Assembly: GCA_036403515.1 (NCBI GenBank)
Contig: DASWQV010000093.1
Location: forward strand, 34,604-98,603
Length of the DNA: 64,000 bases
Source: VRUE01 sp036403515
GTDB lineage: Bacteria; Actinomycetota; Thermoleophilia; Solirubrobacterales; 70-9
Reading direction: 5' to 3'
The notes beneath the pieces were generated by a model. The model did not search any database. It worked only from the letters and a program-made list of their open reading frames with translations, and was not told where the DNA came from. Every line of letters starts with the position of its first letter. The stretch's first letter is position 1. Positions 55,717 to 63,650 of this stretch are shown here, in pieces. A program made the translations under genes and the position numbers.

Positions 55717-56634
55717 TCAGAGAGACCTGGCCAGGTCGCCCGTGTCGTCGCGACGCCTGTCCCACGGCCGCGCCGCCTTGAGCGCACCGAGCACCGCGCG
55801 CGTCGCCGGCGCCCGATTGAGCGCATAGAAATGGATGCCCGGAGCGCCGGCGAGGAGCAGCTCCGAACACTGCTGAGCCGCGTAGGCGACGCCGAGCTCG
55901 AACTCCGCCTGCTCGTCGCCCCCGGCCGCCGCGAACGCCGCTTCCAGACGCGCTGGAATCGAGGCGTCGCAGAGGTCGCAGATTCGCTTCGTCTGGGCGA
56001 AGGTCGCGACCGGGATCACCCCGGCGAGGATCGGCACGTCGATGCCCGCCGCCCGCGCCGCGGCGACGAAGTCGAAGTAGACCTGGTTGTCGAAGAAGAG
56101 CTGGGTGATCAGGAAAGTCGCGCCCGCGTCGACCTTGGTCTTCAGATAGGCGAGGTCGGTCTCGAGGTCGGGAGCCTCTGGATGAACCTCGGGGAAGCAG
56201 GCGCCGCCGACGGTGAAGTCCCATTTCGAAGCGATGAACGCGGTCAGCTCGGCAGCGCTGCCGAGCCCGCCTTCAGGCTGGACGAAGTCCTCCTGCCCCC
56301 GCGGCGGGTCGCCGCGCAGCGCAAAGACGTTTTCGATTCCGGCCGCGGCGATCCGGTCCAACGTCATCGCGATGCCCTCGGCGCTCTCACCCACGCAGCT
56401 CAGGTGCGCCATCGTCTCGAAGCCGAGATCGTCCTTCAGCGCCCGCGTGATCTCAACCGTCCCCTCGCGGGTCGATCCGCCCGCGCCGTAGGTGACCGAG
56501 ACGAAGTCCGGCTCCAGCTCCCGCAACGACCGCGCCGTCGCGAACAGCGCCTCGGTCCCCTCCTCCGTCTTCGGAGGAAAGAGCTCGACCGAGAAGGTTG
56601 GCGCTTTGGCGGCGATGATCTGGTCTATGCGCAC
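55717..56634 (-). CDS. metF: 5,10-methylenetetrahydrofolate reductase
   Basis: A 305-residue FAD enzyme supplying methyl-tetrahydrofolate for methionine synthesis. FSVELFPPKTEEGTEAL (catalytic glutamate), VSVTYGAGGSTREGTVEI, HLSCVGESAEGI, LRGDPPRGQEDF and ITQLFFDNQVYFDFV are the family motifs. It starts with GTG at 56634. The region upstream carries a structured element on the opposite strand; no SAM, SAH or cobalamin riboswitch was recognised on the metF strand. Confidence 0.95.
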   Translation of the reverse strand: MRIDQIIAAKAPTFSVELFPPKTEEGTEALFATARSLRELEPDFVSVTYGAGGSTREGTVEITRALKDDLGFETMAHLSCVGESAEGIAMTLDRIAAAGIENVFALRGDPPRGQEDFVQPEGGLGSAAELTAFIASKWDFTVGGACFPEVHPEAPDLETDLAYLKTKVDAGATFLITQLFFDNQVYFDFVAAARAAGIDVPILAGVIPVATFAQTKRICDLCDASIPARLEAAFAAAGGDEQAEFELGVAYAAQQCSELLLAGAPGIHFYALNRAPATRAVLGALKAARPWDRRRDDTGDLARSL

Positions 56635-56741
56635 AAGGGCAATCTAGCCGCCCCCGGCGCGACGCGGGAAATCATGCAGTTTGCGGGAACGTTTACGTCG
56701 CCCCCCTTTCGCCGGCGGGGCGCTCGCGCTAAGTTGACCGT

Positions 56742-56866
56742 GCGACTGGGAGGGACGCGGTCCGCGGAAGCCAAGCGGAGCACGTCCCGGAGGTGGCGCT
56801 ACGAGCTTCAGTGTGCGAAGGCTACGCACACGGCAGGCAACCGAGCCCACCACCGGTCGCTTTTTT
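56742..56866 (+). ncRNA. Candidate structured noncoding RNA
   Basis: About 125 nt closed by GCGACTGG (56742-56749) pairing with CCGGTCGC (56853-56860, one G-U) and ending in TTTTTT (56861-56866). Inside are two hairpins: GGGACG/CGTCCC (56752-56788) with inner TCCGC/GCGGA and loop GGAAGCCAA, and GTGTGCG/CGCACAC (56811-56831). No ORF fits. It does not carry the SRP, RNase P or tmRNA landmarks I know. A TAAGTT box at 56730 could be its -10. Confidence 0.5.
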
Positions 56867-56873
56867 CATGCCC

Positions 56874-56914
56874 CTTCGCCTTTTTGTAGTCCAGTTGTAC
56901 GCATAAAGGCGAAG
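56874..56914. terminator. Inverted repeat, possible bidirectional terminator
   Basis: Perfect 10-bp arms CTTCGCCTTT (56874-56883) and AAAGGCGAAG (56905-56914) with a 21-base loop and a T-rich left edge. It lies between the candidate RNA and the enoyl-CoA hydratase gene. Confidence 0.4.
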
Positions 56915-57106
56915 TCAGCGTCCGGGGAGGTGCCTAGCGTCCGGGTCCGGCCGTCGAGCACCTGCCCTCGACGCCGCGCGTGCCGGGGCGCACCCGGGAG
57001 CTGGGCGTCGCCGCGAGACCCGGATGGCCGCCGCGACTAGCCCGCCCGCTCCCACCTCCCGTCATGCCGTCATGCCGCGGCCGGCCGCCTGTGCGAGGAT
57101 CGAGCG
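56915..57106. other. Noncoding stretch before the enoyl-CoA hydratase gene
   Basis: About 190 GC-rich bases with no convincing ORF. They contain CCGTCATG CCGTCATG, an 8-bp tandem duplication (57059-57074), and GC-rich inverted segments. No promoter was confidently recognised. With the candidate RNA and inverted repeat it makes up the 472-bp metF-hydratase gap. Confidence 0.5.
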
Positions 57107-57859
57107 ATGATCGGGGGGCTTCGCTACGAGCGGGTCGGCGCCGCGGCTGTTCTGACCATCGACCGCCCTGAGCGGCGCAACGCGATCGACGCCGCCGCCG
57201 CGGAAGCGTTCCGGGAGGGCTTGAAAGACTTCGAAGCCGACGAGGCCGCCCGCGTGCTCGTTCTCGCCGGCGCCGGCGGCCAGGCCTTCTGCGCGGGCGC
57301 CGACCTCAAGGCGATGGACCTCGACGTCGACCACCCGCACGGTCCGATGGGGCCGACCCGGCTGACTCCGGCCAAGCCGGCCATCGCCGCGATCGACGGC
57401 TGGTGCCTGGCCGGTGGGGTGGAGCTGGCGCTCTGGTGCGATCTTCGGATTGCCACCCCGGGCTCGACCCTCGGCCTTTTCGAGCGTCGCTGGGGCGTGC
57501 CGCTGGTCGACGGTGGCACCCAGCGCTTGCCTCGCATCGTCGGCATGGGCCGGGCGCTCGAGCTGATCCTCACCGGCCGCCCGGTCGGGGCCGAGGAGGC
57601 CCTGCGGATCGGGCTCGTCAACGAGGTCGTCGAGCCCGGGAGGCACCTGGAGCGGGCGCTCGAGCTGGCCGAGCGGATCGCCGCATTTCCGCAGGAGACG
57701 ATGCTCGCCGACCGCCGCGCCGCTATCGAGGGCTTCGGCTTGCCGCTGGCCGACGGCATTGCCCTGGAGCACAGGCTCGGCCGCGAGACCCTTCACGTCG
57801 CGGTGCAGGGAGCTCGCCGCTTCGCCGGCGGAGCCGGCCGGCACGGCGACGGCGTCTGA
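57107..57859 (+). CDS. Enoyl-CoA hydratase/isomerase family protein
   Basis: A 250-residue crotonase-fold enzyme. TIDRPERRNAID, GQAFCAGADLKAMD (oxyanion loop), GWCLAGGVELALWCDLRIA and the catalytic segment FERRWGVPLVDGG are present. One glutamate expected in hydratases (after GxxE) seems kept in LAGGVELAL, while the second position is aspartate/valine-rich, so a non-hydratase crotonase reaction is possible. It stands alone, convergent with the first TetR gene. Confidence 0.85.
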   Translation: MIGGLRYERVGAAAVLTIDRPERRNAIDAAAAEAFREGLKDFEADEAARVLVLAGAGGQAFCAGADLKAMDLDVDHPHGPMGPTRLTPAKPAIAAIDGWCLAGGVELALWCDLRIATPGSTLGLFERRWGVPLVDGGTQRLPRIVGMGRALELILTGRPVGAEEALRIGLVNEVVEPGRHLERALELAERIAAFPQETMLADRRAAIEGFGLPLADGIALEHRLGRETLHVAVQGARRFAGGAGRHGDGV

Positions 57860-57864
57860 CCCGC

Positions 57865-58545
57865 TCACTCCCTGCCGGTGACGCGCCGCATCTCGTTCTC
57901 GGCCTCTTCGGGACCGAGGTAAGGCATCAGCACGGCGAAGACCAGGTCGGGAAGGATCCGCTTCAGTTCTGGGCCTCGCCCAGCACGGATCTCGTCGAAG
58001 ATCATCGAGGTGGCGCCGCCGATCGCAAAGCGCGCCGTATCCGCCGGCAGCTCCTCGCCCTGAGTGGAGTACTCGCGACCCTCCTCGAGAAACGGCGTGA
58101 AGCGCGCCAGCGCGGCCCGGTAACGCGCCCGAGCGTCGTCGCCGGCAGCCGTGACCTCGACCATCGAAAGGCGGGCGATGTCGGCCTCGACGGCGAGCAG
58201 TTCGACCAGGGCGCGCAGGCCGGCCGCGATCCGCTCCGGCCAGGGCTCGCTCGCGGCTGACTCGAAGGCTGCCGTGACATGGGCGACGAGGACGTCGAAG
58301 ACCGCGTCGTAGGCCTCGAGGAAGCAGGTCGGCTTATCGCCGAACATCTCCTCGAAGGCCTCGCGGGAGACACCCGCCACCTCGATCACATCGGTCACCG
58401 TGGTGGCCTCGTAGCCCTTCGCCGCGGCGACCCGCAGCATCGCCTCCAGCAAGCGCTCGCGCTGGGAGCGGACCAGGTAGGCACGCGGCAAGCCGTGGCG
58501 TCCACCAGGGACTCTTTCTGGATTCGAAGTAGATGGCGAATCCAC
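57865..58545 (-). CDS. TetR family regulator 1
   Basis: A 226-residue regulator. The N-terminal helix-turn-helix spans RSQRERLLEAMLRVAAAKGYEATTVTDVIEVAGVSREAFEEMFGDKPTCFLEAYD, preceded by GGRHGLPRAYL, a sequence shared by several neighbours. The C-terminal domain ends VLMPYLGPEEAE, also shared. GTG at 58545 is chosen because TACGCT lies exactly 6 bases upstream and longer frames run into the next gene. The ligand is unknown; the adjacent enoyl-CoA hydratase suggests acyl-CoA compounds. Confidence 0.85.
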   Translation of the reverse strand: MDSPSTSNPERVPGGRHGLPRAYLVRSQRERLLEAMLRVAAAKGYEATTVTDVIEVAGVSREAFEEMFGDKPTCFLEAYDAVFDVLVAHVTAAFESAASEPWPERIAAGLRALVELLAVEADIARLSMVEVTAAGDDARARYRAALARFTPFLEEGREYSTQGEELPADTARFAIGGATSMIFDEIRAGRGPELKRILPDLVFAVLMPYLGPEEAENEMRRVTGRE

Positions 58546-58551
58546 ACGATC

Positions 58552-58557
58552 AGCGTA
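58552..58557 (-). promoter_or_regulatory. Candidate -10 box, leaderless TetR gene 1
   Basis: TACGCT on the minus strand, 6 bases before the GTG at 58545, with TTGGAC 18 bases farther upstream as a plausible -35. Confidence 0.45.
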
Positions 58558-58585
58558 GGGCAGCGCCCGCGCCCTGTCCAACCGT

Positions 58586-59278
58586 TCAGGCTCGGGCGGC
58601 CTGCATCTCGGCGCTGGCAACCTCGGCGCCGAAATAGGGCAGCACAGCGAAGTACATGAACTCCGGCAGAAGCGCGCGAAAGCCGCCTTCCTCGCCTGTC
58701 GCGAGCCTGGCGTGAATCACCGCGTGCATGCCGGCGACGATCCCCTCGGCGGCGATCGGCGGCGGCGATCCGGCGCCCTCTGAGGCGTGCCTGGCCGAAT
58801 CGATGAAATCGGTGACGCGTTTCATCGCTTGGGAACGCTTTTGAAGCGCCTCGGGGCCGGCTGCGTGCACCTCGACGATCAGGGCGCGGCCCAGATCTGG
58901 GTCCGAGTCGAGCAGCTCGAGCAGTGCGCTGAGCCCGGCGCGAAGCTGGCCCCGCCAGCTCTCTCCGGCAGCACCGGCAGCCCGGGCGGCGGCTTCCAGA
59001 CGCGCCACGCCGAAGTCGAAAGCCTCCAGGTAACAGGCGTCCTTATCGGCGAACTCGTCGTAGAAGGCCTGCCGGTAAAGACCGGTCAGATCGAGCACCA
59101 TGCGCACGGACGCGGCGTCGTAGCCGTTCGTCCCAACCACCTCGAGCATCCCCTCGAGGATCTTCTGACGCTTCGGGGAACTCACCAGTCTGAGTGCGGG
59201 AACTTGCGGGGAAACATTCCCCGTCGCGGCGGTCCCTTCAGCCCCTGCCTGGACCTTGGGTGCGGCCTGCTTTCCCAT
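58586..59278 (-). CDS. TetR family regulator 2
   Basis: A 230-residue regulator. The HTH is SPKRQKILEGMLEVVGTNGYDAASVRMVLDLTGLYRQAFYDEFADKDACYLEAFD; the recognition helix (TGLYRQAFYDEF) differs from its neighbours and the GRHGLPRE lead-in is missing. The end VLPYFGAEVAS fits the local family. ATG at 59278 follows AGAGGAAAGG, a good ribosome-binding site; an upstream TTG at 59302 is less likely. Confidence 0.83.
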   Translation of the reverse strand: MGKQAAPKVQAGAEGTAATGNVSPQVPALRLVSSPKRQKILEGMLEVVGTNGYDAASVRMVLDLTGLYRQAFYDEFADKDACYLEAFDFGVARLEAAARAAGAAGESWRGQLRAGLSALLELLDSDPDLGRALIVEVHAAGPEALQKRSQAMKRVTDFIDSARHASEGAGSPPPIAAEGIVAGMHAVIHARLATGEEGGFRALLPEFMYFAVLPYFGAEVASAEMQAARA

Positions 59279-59335
59279 CTGACCTTTCCTCTGCTCGATC
59301 AAGGGAACGGGTTGTCTGGAGTCCGGTACTGTAGC

Positions 59336-59373
59336 GGTATCTGGTCAATACGTCCAGCTTGGAATCAGATACC
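59336..59373. promoter_or_regulatory. Inverted repeat between divergent TetR genes
   Basis: GGTATCTG (59336-59343) and CAGATACC (59366-59373) form a perfect 8-bp dyad with a 22-base spacer between TetR genes 2 and 3, a candidate operator covering both promoters. Confidence 0.4.
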
Positions 59374-59381
59374 CATAGGGG

Positions 59382-59387
59382 TACTCT
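59382..59387 (+). promoter_or_regulatory. Candidate -10 box, leaderless TetR gene 3
   Basis: TACTCT, 7 bases before the GTG at 59395. Confidence 0.4.
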
Positions 59388-59394
59388 GGCGTTC

Positions 59395-60075
59395 GTGCCC
59401 GATCGTGCTCCCCAAGCGACCAGAATGCCGCCGGGGCGCCATCCACTGCCCCGCGAGTTCATCGCTCAGCACCAGCGGGCCCGCATCATCGCCGCCCTCG
59501 CCGAGGAGACGGTCGAGAAGGGATACCGGGCCGTCACGGTCGCCGACATCGTCCGCCGCGCCGGCATCGCCCGCAACACCTTCTACGAGAACTTCTCCTC
59601 CAAGGAGGATTGTTTCCTCGCCGCCTCGGAGTTCGCGGTCAAGGAGGCGCTGCGCCGCGTGGTCGACGCCGCAAGCAAGGTCGACACCTGGCCGGCCCGC
59701 GTCAACTCCGGCCTTGCCGCCTTCCTGCACTACGTGGCCACCGAGCCGGCCCTGGCCCGCACCTGCATCGTCGAGGCGCTATCGGCTGGCCCCGCCGCGG
59801 TCGACCGCTACGAGCGCTCGATCCAGGCCTTCGTGCCGCTCTTCCGCATGGGCCGCAAGGTTTCCTCAAAGGGCGAAGAGCTGCCTGGCACACTCGAGGA
59901 GACGATCGTCGGCGGCATCTTCTGGATCCTCTACCAGCGCATCATCATGGGACAGGCCGAGCAGATCGAGAGCCTGCTCGCCGAGCTGGTCGAGTTCTCC
60001 CTCACTCCTTACCTCGGTGCCGAGGCCGCCAAGCGGATCGCCGCCGAACAACCGTCGACACCCGCTGCGGGTTGA
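59395..60075 (+). CDS. TetR family regulator 3
   Basis: A 226-residue regulator. MPPGRHPLPREFIAQHQRARIIAALAEETVEKGYRAVTVADIVRRAGIARNTFYENFSSKEDCF is the lead-in plus HTH; the protein ends SLTPYLGAEAAKRI. GTG at 59395 is chosen from the TACTCT box and the conserved N-terminus rather than TTG at 59359. It lies immediately before the double-TetR gene on the same strand. Confidence 0.87.
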   Translation: MPDRAPQATRMPPGRHPLPREFIAQHQRARIIAALAEETVEKGYRAVTVADIVRRAGIARNTFYENFSSKEDCFLAASEFAVKEALRRVVDAASKVDTWPARVNSGLAAFLHYVATEPALARTCIVEALSAGPAAVDRYERSIQAFVPLFRMGRKVSSKGEELPGTLEETIVGGIFWILYQRIIMGQAEQIESLLAELVEFSLTPYLGAEAAKRIAAEQPSTPAAG

Positions 60076-60108
60076 GCCAGGGGCAGGGATCGGGGGTCCC
60101 ATGACCTA

Positions 60109-60153
60109 GTGCCGCCTCACGCAGATAAGCGCCGTCTTTACGAGAGGCGGCAC
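60109..60153. promoter_or_regulatory. Inverted repeat at the start of the double-TetR gene
   Basis: Perfect 10-bp arms GTGCCGCCTC (60109-60118) and GAGGCGGCAC (60144-60153), 25 bases apart, end one base before the GTG start. Candidate operator, or terminator of the preceding gene. Confidence 0.45.
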
Positions 60154-60154
60154 T

Positions 60155-61516
60155 GTGCTTGACCTGGAGACCCGCGAGCGCGCCGCCAGCCCCGAGCGCG
60201 AGCGCATCGTCGAGGCCCTGATTGAGATCGCCGCCGAGCGCGGCTATGCCGAGACCACGATCGAGCTGATCTTGGAACGGGCCGGCCTCGACCGGCCCGC
60301 CTTCGATCGTCACTTTCGCGGCAAGTACGACTGCTTCCTGACCGCTTGGCAGGAGATCAACGAGGGCTGCATGAGGGAGATGCTCGAGGCCTTCAACAGC
60401 CAGGAGGAATGGCCCGACCGCCTGCGGGCCGTCGCCTGCGAGATCGTCGACAACCTGCGCCACGATCCAAATCGGGCCTCCTTCGCGGTCGAGGTGCTCT
60501 CGGCTGGAGACGCTGCCCGGGCTCGCCGCGACATGACGATGCGGGTGATCGCCTCGTTGATCGACGCTGGCCGCAACGAGATGGACGACCCGGAGTCGGT
60601 GCCGCACACCACCGCCGAGGCGCTGGCAGGTTCCGCCTACGGCCAGGTCTACGCCAAGGTCGTACGGGGTGAGGCCGACGAGCTGCCGGCCCTCGTTCCC
60701 CAATTGCTGTCCGCCGCGGTGATGCCGTACCTGGGGGTCGAGGCGGGACTGGCCGAGTTGACGCGTGGCTTCGACCCGCCAGCGCGATATCGTCGGGACG
60801 TGGCTAAAAAATCTTCCCCCGGTAAATCCGGCGGGACCAACGTTCCTGCCGAGGATTACCCGCCTGAGCTGGCACGTCTCCCGCCCGGTCGTCACGGCCT
60901 TCCGCGCGAGTTCGTCGTCCATAACCAGCGTGAGCGGCTGATTGCCGGCCTCGCCGAGGCGATTGCCGAAAACGGCTACTCGGGCACGACGATCGCCCAC
61001 ATCACCCGCCACGCTGCCGTCTCTCGACGGACGTTCTACGAGCACTTCTCGAGCAAGGACGAGTGCTTCGTCGCCGCCTACGACACCGTGATGGCCGAGC
61101 TACGCCAGCGCGTCTCAGCCGCCTTCGAGGGCGCTGAAGACTGGCCGCACGCCGTCAAAGCCGGCATCGGCGCGATGCTCGAGTTCCTCGCCGCGGAGCC
61201 GAGCCTGGCGCGCCTCTGCATGGTTGAGGCGCTGGTCGCCGGCCCGGTCGTGGTCGAGCGCTACGACGCCGCGATCCAGAGCTTCGTCCCCTACTTTCAG
61301 AGCGGTCGCGAGGGCCGTCCGCCCGAGGTCCTCGCCCGGCTTTCGCCGACCACCGAGGAGGCCCTGGTCGGCGGCATGGTCTCGTTGATCTCGCGGCGAA
61401 TCATCGCCGGCAAAGCCGAAGAGCTCGAAGAGCTCCTCCCCGACCTCGTCGAGTTCACCCTCACCCCGTACGTTGGCAGCGCCGAGGCGGCAAAGCTGGC
61501 GCGGGAGCCCGACTGA
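60155..61516 (+). CDS. Double-TetR fusion regulator
   Basis: A 453-residue protein made of two complete TetR units in one frame. Unit 1 (about 1-205) has HTH PERERIVEALIEIAAERGYAETTIELILERAGLDRPAFDRHFRGKYDCF and ends AVMPYLGVEAGLAELTRG. After a Lys/Ser/Pro linker (AKKSSPGKSGG), unit 2 (about 240-453) has LPPGRHGLPREFVVHNQRERL, HTH GYSGTTIAHITRHAAVSRRTFYEHFSSKDECF and end TLTPYVGSAEAAKLA. No stop separates them. An internal GTG at about 60799 could also start unit 2 alone. Tandem fusion could give a built-in heterodimer or pseudo-dimer with two ligand sites. Confidence 0.88.
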   Translation: MLDLETRERAASPERERIVEALIEIAAERGYAETTIELILERAGLDRPAFDRHFRGKYDCFLTAWQEINEGCMREMLEAFNSQEEWPDRLRAVACEIVDNLRHDPNRASFAVEVLSAGDAARARRDMTMRVIASLIDAGRNEMDDPESVPHTTAEALAGSAYGQVYAKVVRGEADELPALVPQLLSAAVMPYLGVEAGLAELTRGFDPPARYRRDVAKKSSPGKSGGTNVPAEDYPPELARLPPGRHGLPREFVVHNQRERLIAGLAEAIAENGYSGTTIAHITRHAAVSRRTFYEHFSSKDECFVAAYDTVMAELRQRVSAAFEGAEDWPHAVKAGIGAMLEFLAAEPSLARLCMVEALVAGPVVVERYDAAIQSFVPYFQSGREGRPPEVLARLSPTTEEALVGGMVSLISRRIIAGKAEELEELLPDLVEFTLTPYVGSAEAAKLAREPD

Positions 61517-61518
61517 GC

Positions 61519-62193
61519 TCAGGCGCCCGGGTCGAGCGGGGTGAGGTCGGGGGACCCAAGCTCCAGCCAGGCCTCGTCCTCGCCGAAGTACTGGAGCACC
61601 GCCAGGTGGGTCAGGTCAGGCAGCAGGCGCTCGACCGTCGCGGTGCGGCCGGCGCCGATCTCCGCGCAAATCGCTTCCTCGACCGCGCCGACGACGAACT
61701 GGGCGGTGAGGGTGGTCGCAAGGGGCCGGGCGCCGGGCTGGTGGCGGGCGGAGTCGACGGCCTTCGCGAGTTGCTCGATCGCCTGCTGGTGCTTGTCCCA
61801 GGCCTGGCCGCGGGCCGACCGCACCTCGATCAGCAGCGCCTTCGCCATCACGGGCTGCTCGGCGATCGTGCGCAGCAACCTGGCCAAGGCGGCGCGGAAG
61901 CCCGCCCGCCAGCTCTCGGCCCCGCGGGCCGCTTCGAGCACTTCCGCGCAGATTCTGTCCACCGCCATCTCATAGGCCTGCGCGAAACAGGCCTCCTTGC
62001 CGCCAAAGCGGCGCTGGAAGCGCTCGCGTGAGATCCCGCTGCGGTCCCGCACTTCCTGCACGCTCGCCTTCTCGTAGCCGCGGGCGCCGACGCTGAGCAG
62101 GATCGCTTCCAGCGCTCCCTCGTCTGAGGACGCCCGCTCTGGAATTGCCTCATCCCATGAGCGAACCGCGCGCAGTGTGGTCGGACTTTCCAC
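61519..62193 (-). CDS. TetR family regulator 5
   Basis: A 224-residue regulator. HTH: GALEAILLSVGARGYEKASVQEVRDRSGISRERFQRRFGGKEACFAQAYEMA. It lacks the GRHGLPRE lead-in but keeps the domain lengths. GTG at 62193 is supported by TAAGGT 7 bases upstream. It converges on the double-TetR gene (2 bases between stops) and is divergent from regulator 6. Confidence 0.85.
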   Translation of the reverse strand: MESPTTLRAVRSWDEAIPERASSDEGALEAILLSVGARGYEKASVQEVRDRSGISRERFQRRFGGKEACFAQAYEMAVDRICAEVLEAARGAESWRAGFRAALARLLRTIAEQPVMAKALLIEVRSARGQAWDKHQQAIEQLAKAVDSARHQPGARPLATTLTAQFVVGAVEEAICAEIGAGRTATVERLLPDLTHLAVLQYFGEDEAWLELGSPDLTPLDPGA

Positions 62194-62200
62194 TCGGGGT

Positions 62201-62206
62201 ACCTTA
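62201..62206 (-). promoter_or_regulatory. Candidate -10 box, leaderless TetR gene 5
   Basis: TAAGGT on the minus strand, 7 bases before the GTG at 62193. Confidence 0.4.
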
Positions 62207-62267
62207 GACCATCTTTGGGAACTTATGACACTTCATATACTCCCTTCGTACCAATGGGAACGCGCGC

Positions 62268-62273
62268 TATCCT
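62268..62273 (+). promoter_or_regulatory. Candidate -10 box, leaderless TetR gene 6
   Basis: TATCCT, 6 bases before the GTG at 62280; two GGGAAC motifs (62217, 62256) lie in the same 86-bp divergent gap. Confidence 0.45.
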
Positions 62274-62279
62274 GACCCA

Positions 62280-62957
62280 GTGCGCGCATTGCCTGGAAAG
62301 GCCTCCCGGCAGCCGCCCGGTCCCGAGCCGGTCAGCCGCGCCGCTTCCGCGGCGGATCAACGACGCCGGATTCTCGAGGCAACCGCGGACCTGATCGCTG
62401 AGCAGGGCTATGCCGAGACGACGATCGAGCAGATCGTGCGCCGGGCGCGGGTCGGTTACGCGACCTTCTACAAGCACTACGCCGACAAGCAGGAGGCCTT
62501 CCTGGCGTTGCTCGACTCCGCGGTCGAGCGCACCGCTTATGTGGTCGAGGAAGCCTATGACCGCGAAACGGGGCCATGGCCGGACAAGGTCGGCGCTGCG
62601 CTGGGAGCGCTGCTCGAACAGGTCGCGGCGCACCCCAACGTCGCCAGGGCCTGCCTGGTCGAGGCGCCCACGGCGGGGCCCGAGGCGGCGGCGCACCACG
62701 AGGCGGCGCTGAAGCGCTTCGCGCCGCTGCTGCGCCCTGGCCGCGAGCTCAATCCGCGCAGCGACAAGCTCCCCGAAAGCCTCGAGGACACCCTGGCCGG
62801 CGGCGTCCTCTGGGTGATCAACCAGCGGCTGATCGCCGGCGAAGAGGCGCAGCTGCGGGCGCTGCTGCCCGAGAGCCTCGAGTTTCTGCTTCGCCCCTAC
62901 GTCGGCGAGGACGAGGCGGCCCGCGAGGCCGGCGGCCGCGAGTCGGCGTCGGCCTGA
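62280..62957 (+). CDS. TetR family regulator 6
   Basis: A 225-residue regulator. HTH: DQRRRILEATADLIAEQGYAETTIEQIVRRARVGYATFYKHYADKQEAFLALLD; recognition helix VGYATFYKHY is close to the TetR consensus. The end LLRPYVGEDEAA fits the local pattern. GTG start at 62280 supported by TATCCT. It is followed after 10 bases by regulator 7, probably as an operon. Confidence 0.87.
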   Translation: MRALPGKASRQPPGPEPVSRAASAADQRRRILEATADLIAEQGYAETTIEQIVRRARVGYATFYKHYADKQEAFLALLDSAVERTAYVVEEAYDRETGPWPDKVGAALGALLEQVAAHPNVARACLVEAPTAGPEAAAHHEAALKRFAPLLRPGRELNPRSDKLPESLEDTLAGGVLWVINQRLIAGEEAQLRALLPESLEFLLRPYVGEDEAAREAGGRESASA

Positions 62958-62967
62958 CCCATAACCG

Positions 62968-63624
62968 ATGGCAGAGGCAGAGCTTGGCCCACTTCCCGCC
63001 GGCCGCCACGGCTTCAGCCGCGAGCAGGTCGCCCACAACCAGCGCGAGCGGCTGATCGCCGGCCTCGCCACGGCGGTCGCGGAGCACGGCTACCAGGCGG
63101 CGACGATCACCCACATCACAAAGGAGGCGAAGGTCTCCCGCCGCGTCTTCTACGCGAACTTCGAGGGCAAGGAGGAGTGCTTCCTGGCGGCGTTCGAAGT
63201 GGTGGTCGGGCACATCCGCGAACTGGCGGCTGAGGCGGTGGCGCCGATCCCCGACTGGCCGCGGCAGGCGATCGCCGCCTCTAGCGCCGTGCTCGGCTTT
63301 CTGGCCTCGGAGCCCGACCTCGCCCGTCTCTGCCTGGTCGAGTCGCAAAGCGCCGGCCCCGCCATCGCCGCGCGCCTCCACGACGCCGTGCACGAGGCCG
63401 TGCCGTTCCTCGAACAGGGCCGCGCCGAGCGAGAGGGCGAGCGTGAGCTGCCGCCCACGACCGAGGAGTCGACGATCGGCGCCCTCGTCATGCTCGCCTC
63501 CCGCAAGGTCGCCGCTGACGAAGCCGCGCAGCTCGCGGATCTCCTCCCCGACTTCACCGAGTTCATCCTTGCGCCATATCTCGGGGCTGAACAAGCCTCT
63601 CGCCTGGCCCGCGCCTCAGCGTAA
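62968..63624 (+). CDS. TetR family regulator 7
   Basis: A 218-residue regulator. LPAGRHGFSREQVAHNQRERLIAGLATAVAEHGYQAATITHITKEAKVSRRVFYANFEGKEECFLAAFE is the lead-in and HTH, nearly superposable on unit 2 of the double-TetR protein. It ends FILAPYLGAEQASRLA. It starts with ATG at 62968. It is the last member of the array. Confidence 0.88.
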   Translation: MAEAELGPLPAGRHGFSREQVAHNQRERLIAGLATAVAEHGYQAATITHITKEAKVSRRVFYANFEGKEECFLAAFEVVVGHIRELAAEAVAPIPDWPRQAIAASSAVLGFLASEPDLARLCLVESQSAGPAIAARLHDAVHEAVPFLEQGRAEREGERELPPTTEESTIGALVMLASRKVAADEAAQLADLLPDFTEFILAPYLGAEQASRLARASA

Positions 63625-63650
63625 CGATTCGGTACCGCCATATCCATCCC

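Noticed and set aside
56742..56866. SRP RNA, RNase P RNA or tmRNA
   Set aside because: The apical GGAAGGAAGCAGCC-type loop, the P4 motif of RNase P and the tRNA-like ends are all missing.
56635..56870. A SAM, SAH or cobalamin riboswitch upstream of metF
   Set aside because: I looked for the conserved motifs on the metF strand and found none; the better fold, with a U-tract, is on the other strand.
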